Positions 63,156-64,000 of a DNA stretch of 64,000 nucleotides are shown here, piece after piece (the first letter of the stretch is position 1; every line of letters starts with the position of its first letter). The translations under genes and the position numbers were made by a program. Source of the stretch: Actinophytocola sp. (lineage in GTDB: Bacteria > Actinomycetota > Actinomycetes > Mycobacteriales > Pseudonocardiaceae); assembly GCA_009377475.1 (NCBI GenBank), contig WHTY01000002.1:1-64000 (forward strand), given 5' to 3'. Under the pieces are notes generated by a model. That model did not search any database, had not been told where the DNA came from, and saw nothing but the letters and a program-made list of their open reading frames with translations.

Positions 63156-64000
63156 GTGAAACGTCTTCTTTGCAGTCTTGCCGCGATCGGGCTCGCGGCC
63201 ACCGCGTGCGGTGGCACGGACCAGCCCGCGGCCGACGAACCCAGCGGCCCGACGGAGATCCGGCTCTGGCTCAACGGCCCCGACACCCCGCAGCCGATGC
63301 GCGACTGGCTCACCGAGACCTTCGAGAAACAGAACCCCGGCGCCACGCTGACCATCGAGGAACAGCAGTGGGAGGGGCTGGTCGACCGGCTGACGACGTC
63401 GTTGTCCAGCGAAAGCGAGACCCCGGACGTCGTCGAGGTCGGCAACACCCAGGCGGCCACCTTCAGCACCGCTGGCGCGTTCAGCGACATCACCGGCATG
63501 CTGCCGCAGCTCGGCGGCGACGATCTGCTGTCCGGCTTCGTCGAGGCGGGCAGCGCCGACGGCAAGACGTACGCCGTGCCGCTCTACGCCGGATCGGCAT
63601 ACGTCTTCTACCGCAAGGACCTCTTCGAACAGTCCAATCTCGACGTCCCGGAGACGATGGCCGAGTTCGTCGACGCGGCGACCACCCTCAAAGAGGACAA
63701 CGTCGACGTCAAGGGCTTCTCCGGGTTCTGGCTGCCCGGTCAGGACTGGCGCGACGGCGTGGCGTTCGTGTGGGACGCGGGCGGCGAGCTGGCTGTGGAG
63801 AACGGCGGCTGGCAGGGCGCATTGTCCACACCGGACTCGATCACTGGCTTGGAGCGCGTGCGGACGTTGTTCCAGGAAGCGTCCGGCGCGCCGAAGGACG
63901 GCAACGAGGCCGAGCCGGAAGTGCCGTTCTGCGCCGGTCAGATCGGCATGATGCTGCGGCCCGGCTGGGTCATGGGCAGTATCGCGGACTCCGAGGTCGG
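63156..64000 (+). CDS. Sugar ABC transporter substrate-binding lipoprotein (partial)
   Basis: The first ~281 residues of an extracellular solute-binding protein, cut by the window edge. It has a lipoprotein signal KRLLCSLAAIGLAATACGG (lipobox ATAC), then EIRLWLNGPDTPQPMRDWLTE, ESETPDVVEVGNTQAATFS, GKTYAVPLYAGSAYVFYRKDL and GFSGFWLPGQDWRDGVAF, the family-1 sugar-binding pattern. It should capture a sugar or oligosaccharide for an importer encoded further right. A GTG start follows CACGGAGGGAAACCC. Beside a chitinase and an amino-sugar operon, chitobiose or GlcNAc (NgcE/DasA-like) is the favoured ligand. Confidence 0.85.
   Translation, partial: MKRLLCSLAAIGLAATACGGTDQPAADEPSGPTEIRLWLNGPDTPQPMRDWLTETFEKQNPGATLTIEEQQWEGLVDRLTTSLSSESETPDVVEVGNTQAATFSTAGAFSDITGMLPQLGGDDLLSGFVEAGSADGKTYAVPLYAGSAYVFYRKDLFEQSNLDVPETMAEFVDAATTLKEDNVDVKGFSGFWLPGQDWRDGVAFVWDAGGELAVENGGWQGALSTPDSITGLERVRTLFQEASGAPKDGNEAEPEVPFCAGQIGMMLRPGWVMGSIADSEV

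Noticed and set aside
1-64000. tRNA, rRNA or tmRNA genes
   Set aside because: Gaps between genes were read on both strands; no cloverleaf-like or conserved rRNA segment was recognised.

Overview
The window is high-GC actinobacterial DNA, most likely from the Pseudonocardiaceae or a close relative. Supporting signs are GTG/TTG starts with strong GGAGG ribosome-binding sites, a mycothiol-type cysteine ligase, a GarA-like FHA protein, a mycofactocin-type methanol dehydrogenase with a probable mycofactocin methyltransferase, an IdeR-like iron box, DUF5709 and Rv1733c-type proteins, and long GC-rich palindromes behind genes. No rRNA, tRNA, CRISPR array, phage or insertion sequence was seen.

Layout. 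1-3.8 kb: MFS exporter, two small membrane proteins and a PfkB sugar kinase. 3.8-12.3 kb: a minus-strand operon of an Fe-S/NrfD protein, a large molybdopterin oxidoreductase, an Mrp ATPase and a SulP anion transporter, closed by a perfect 26-bp hairpin and faced by a divergent LysR regulator, then an ArsR regulator. 12.5-24.6 kb: housekeeping and stress genes (DUF5709, LigD-type polymerase, release-factor-like protein, quinone reductase, MshC-like ligase, deacetylase, biotinyl-carboxyltransferase, DUF2252, Fpg-like glycosylase, DivIVA-like coiled coil). 24.9-32.8 kb: an alcohol/methanol oxidation locus. Its plus-strand part (iron alcohol dehydrogenase, sensor kinase, response regulator) is dead through deletions and frameshifts. 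Its minus-strand part (methanol dehydrogenase, histidine-rich MoxR-type AAA+ ATPase, histidine-rich VWA protein, methyltransferase) is almost intact. 33-42 kb: TerC, FHA, a secreted lamin-tail/metallo-hydrolase, diguanylate cyclase, IclR, a VapBC pair, a MetE-like protein and a B12-binding-type protein. 42.4-48.8 kb: a four-unit array of 21-bp mini-hairpins, a PLP enzyme, three gene fragments, a coiled-coil protein, and metE under a cobalamin riboswitch. 49-55 kb: TetR, an iron ABC transporter behind an iron box, PAP2 phosphatase and a universal stress protein. 55-64 kb: an amino-sugar/chitin region (DeoR, SIS protein, ROK kinase, broken nagA, chitinase, ROK repressor, sugar-binding lipoprotein).

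How the genes fit together. Methanol dehydrogenase plus the AAA+/VWA/methyltransferase operon suggests mycofactocin-dependent alcohol oxidation with a dedicated activation machine. The molybdoenzyme operon would feed electrons from formate or sulfite into the quinone pool. The last 9 kb look like chitin breakdown, import and phosphorylation of amino sugar, with the deacetylation step lost.

A recurring theme is gene decay: large deletions (alcohol dehydrogenase/kinase, xylB/phosphatase, nagA, a methyltransferase remnant) and small slippage events (5-bp duplication, homopolymer and dinucleotide indels). The small indels could partly be sequencing error; the large deletions are unlikely to be. 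All functions are inferred by reading the sequence; no database search was run.
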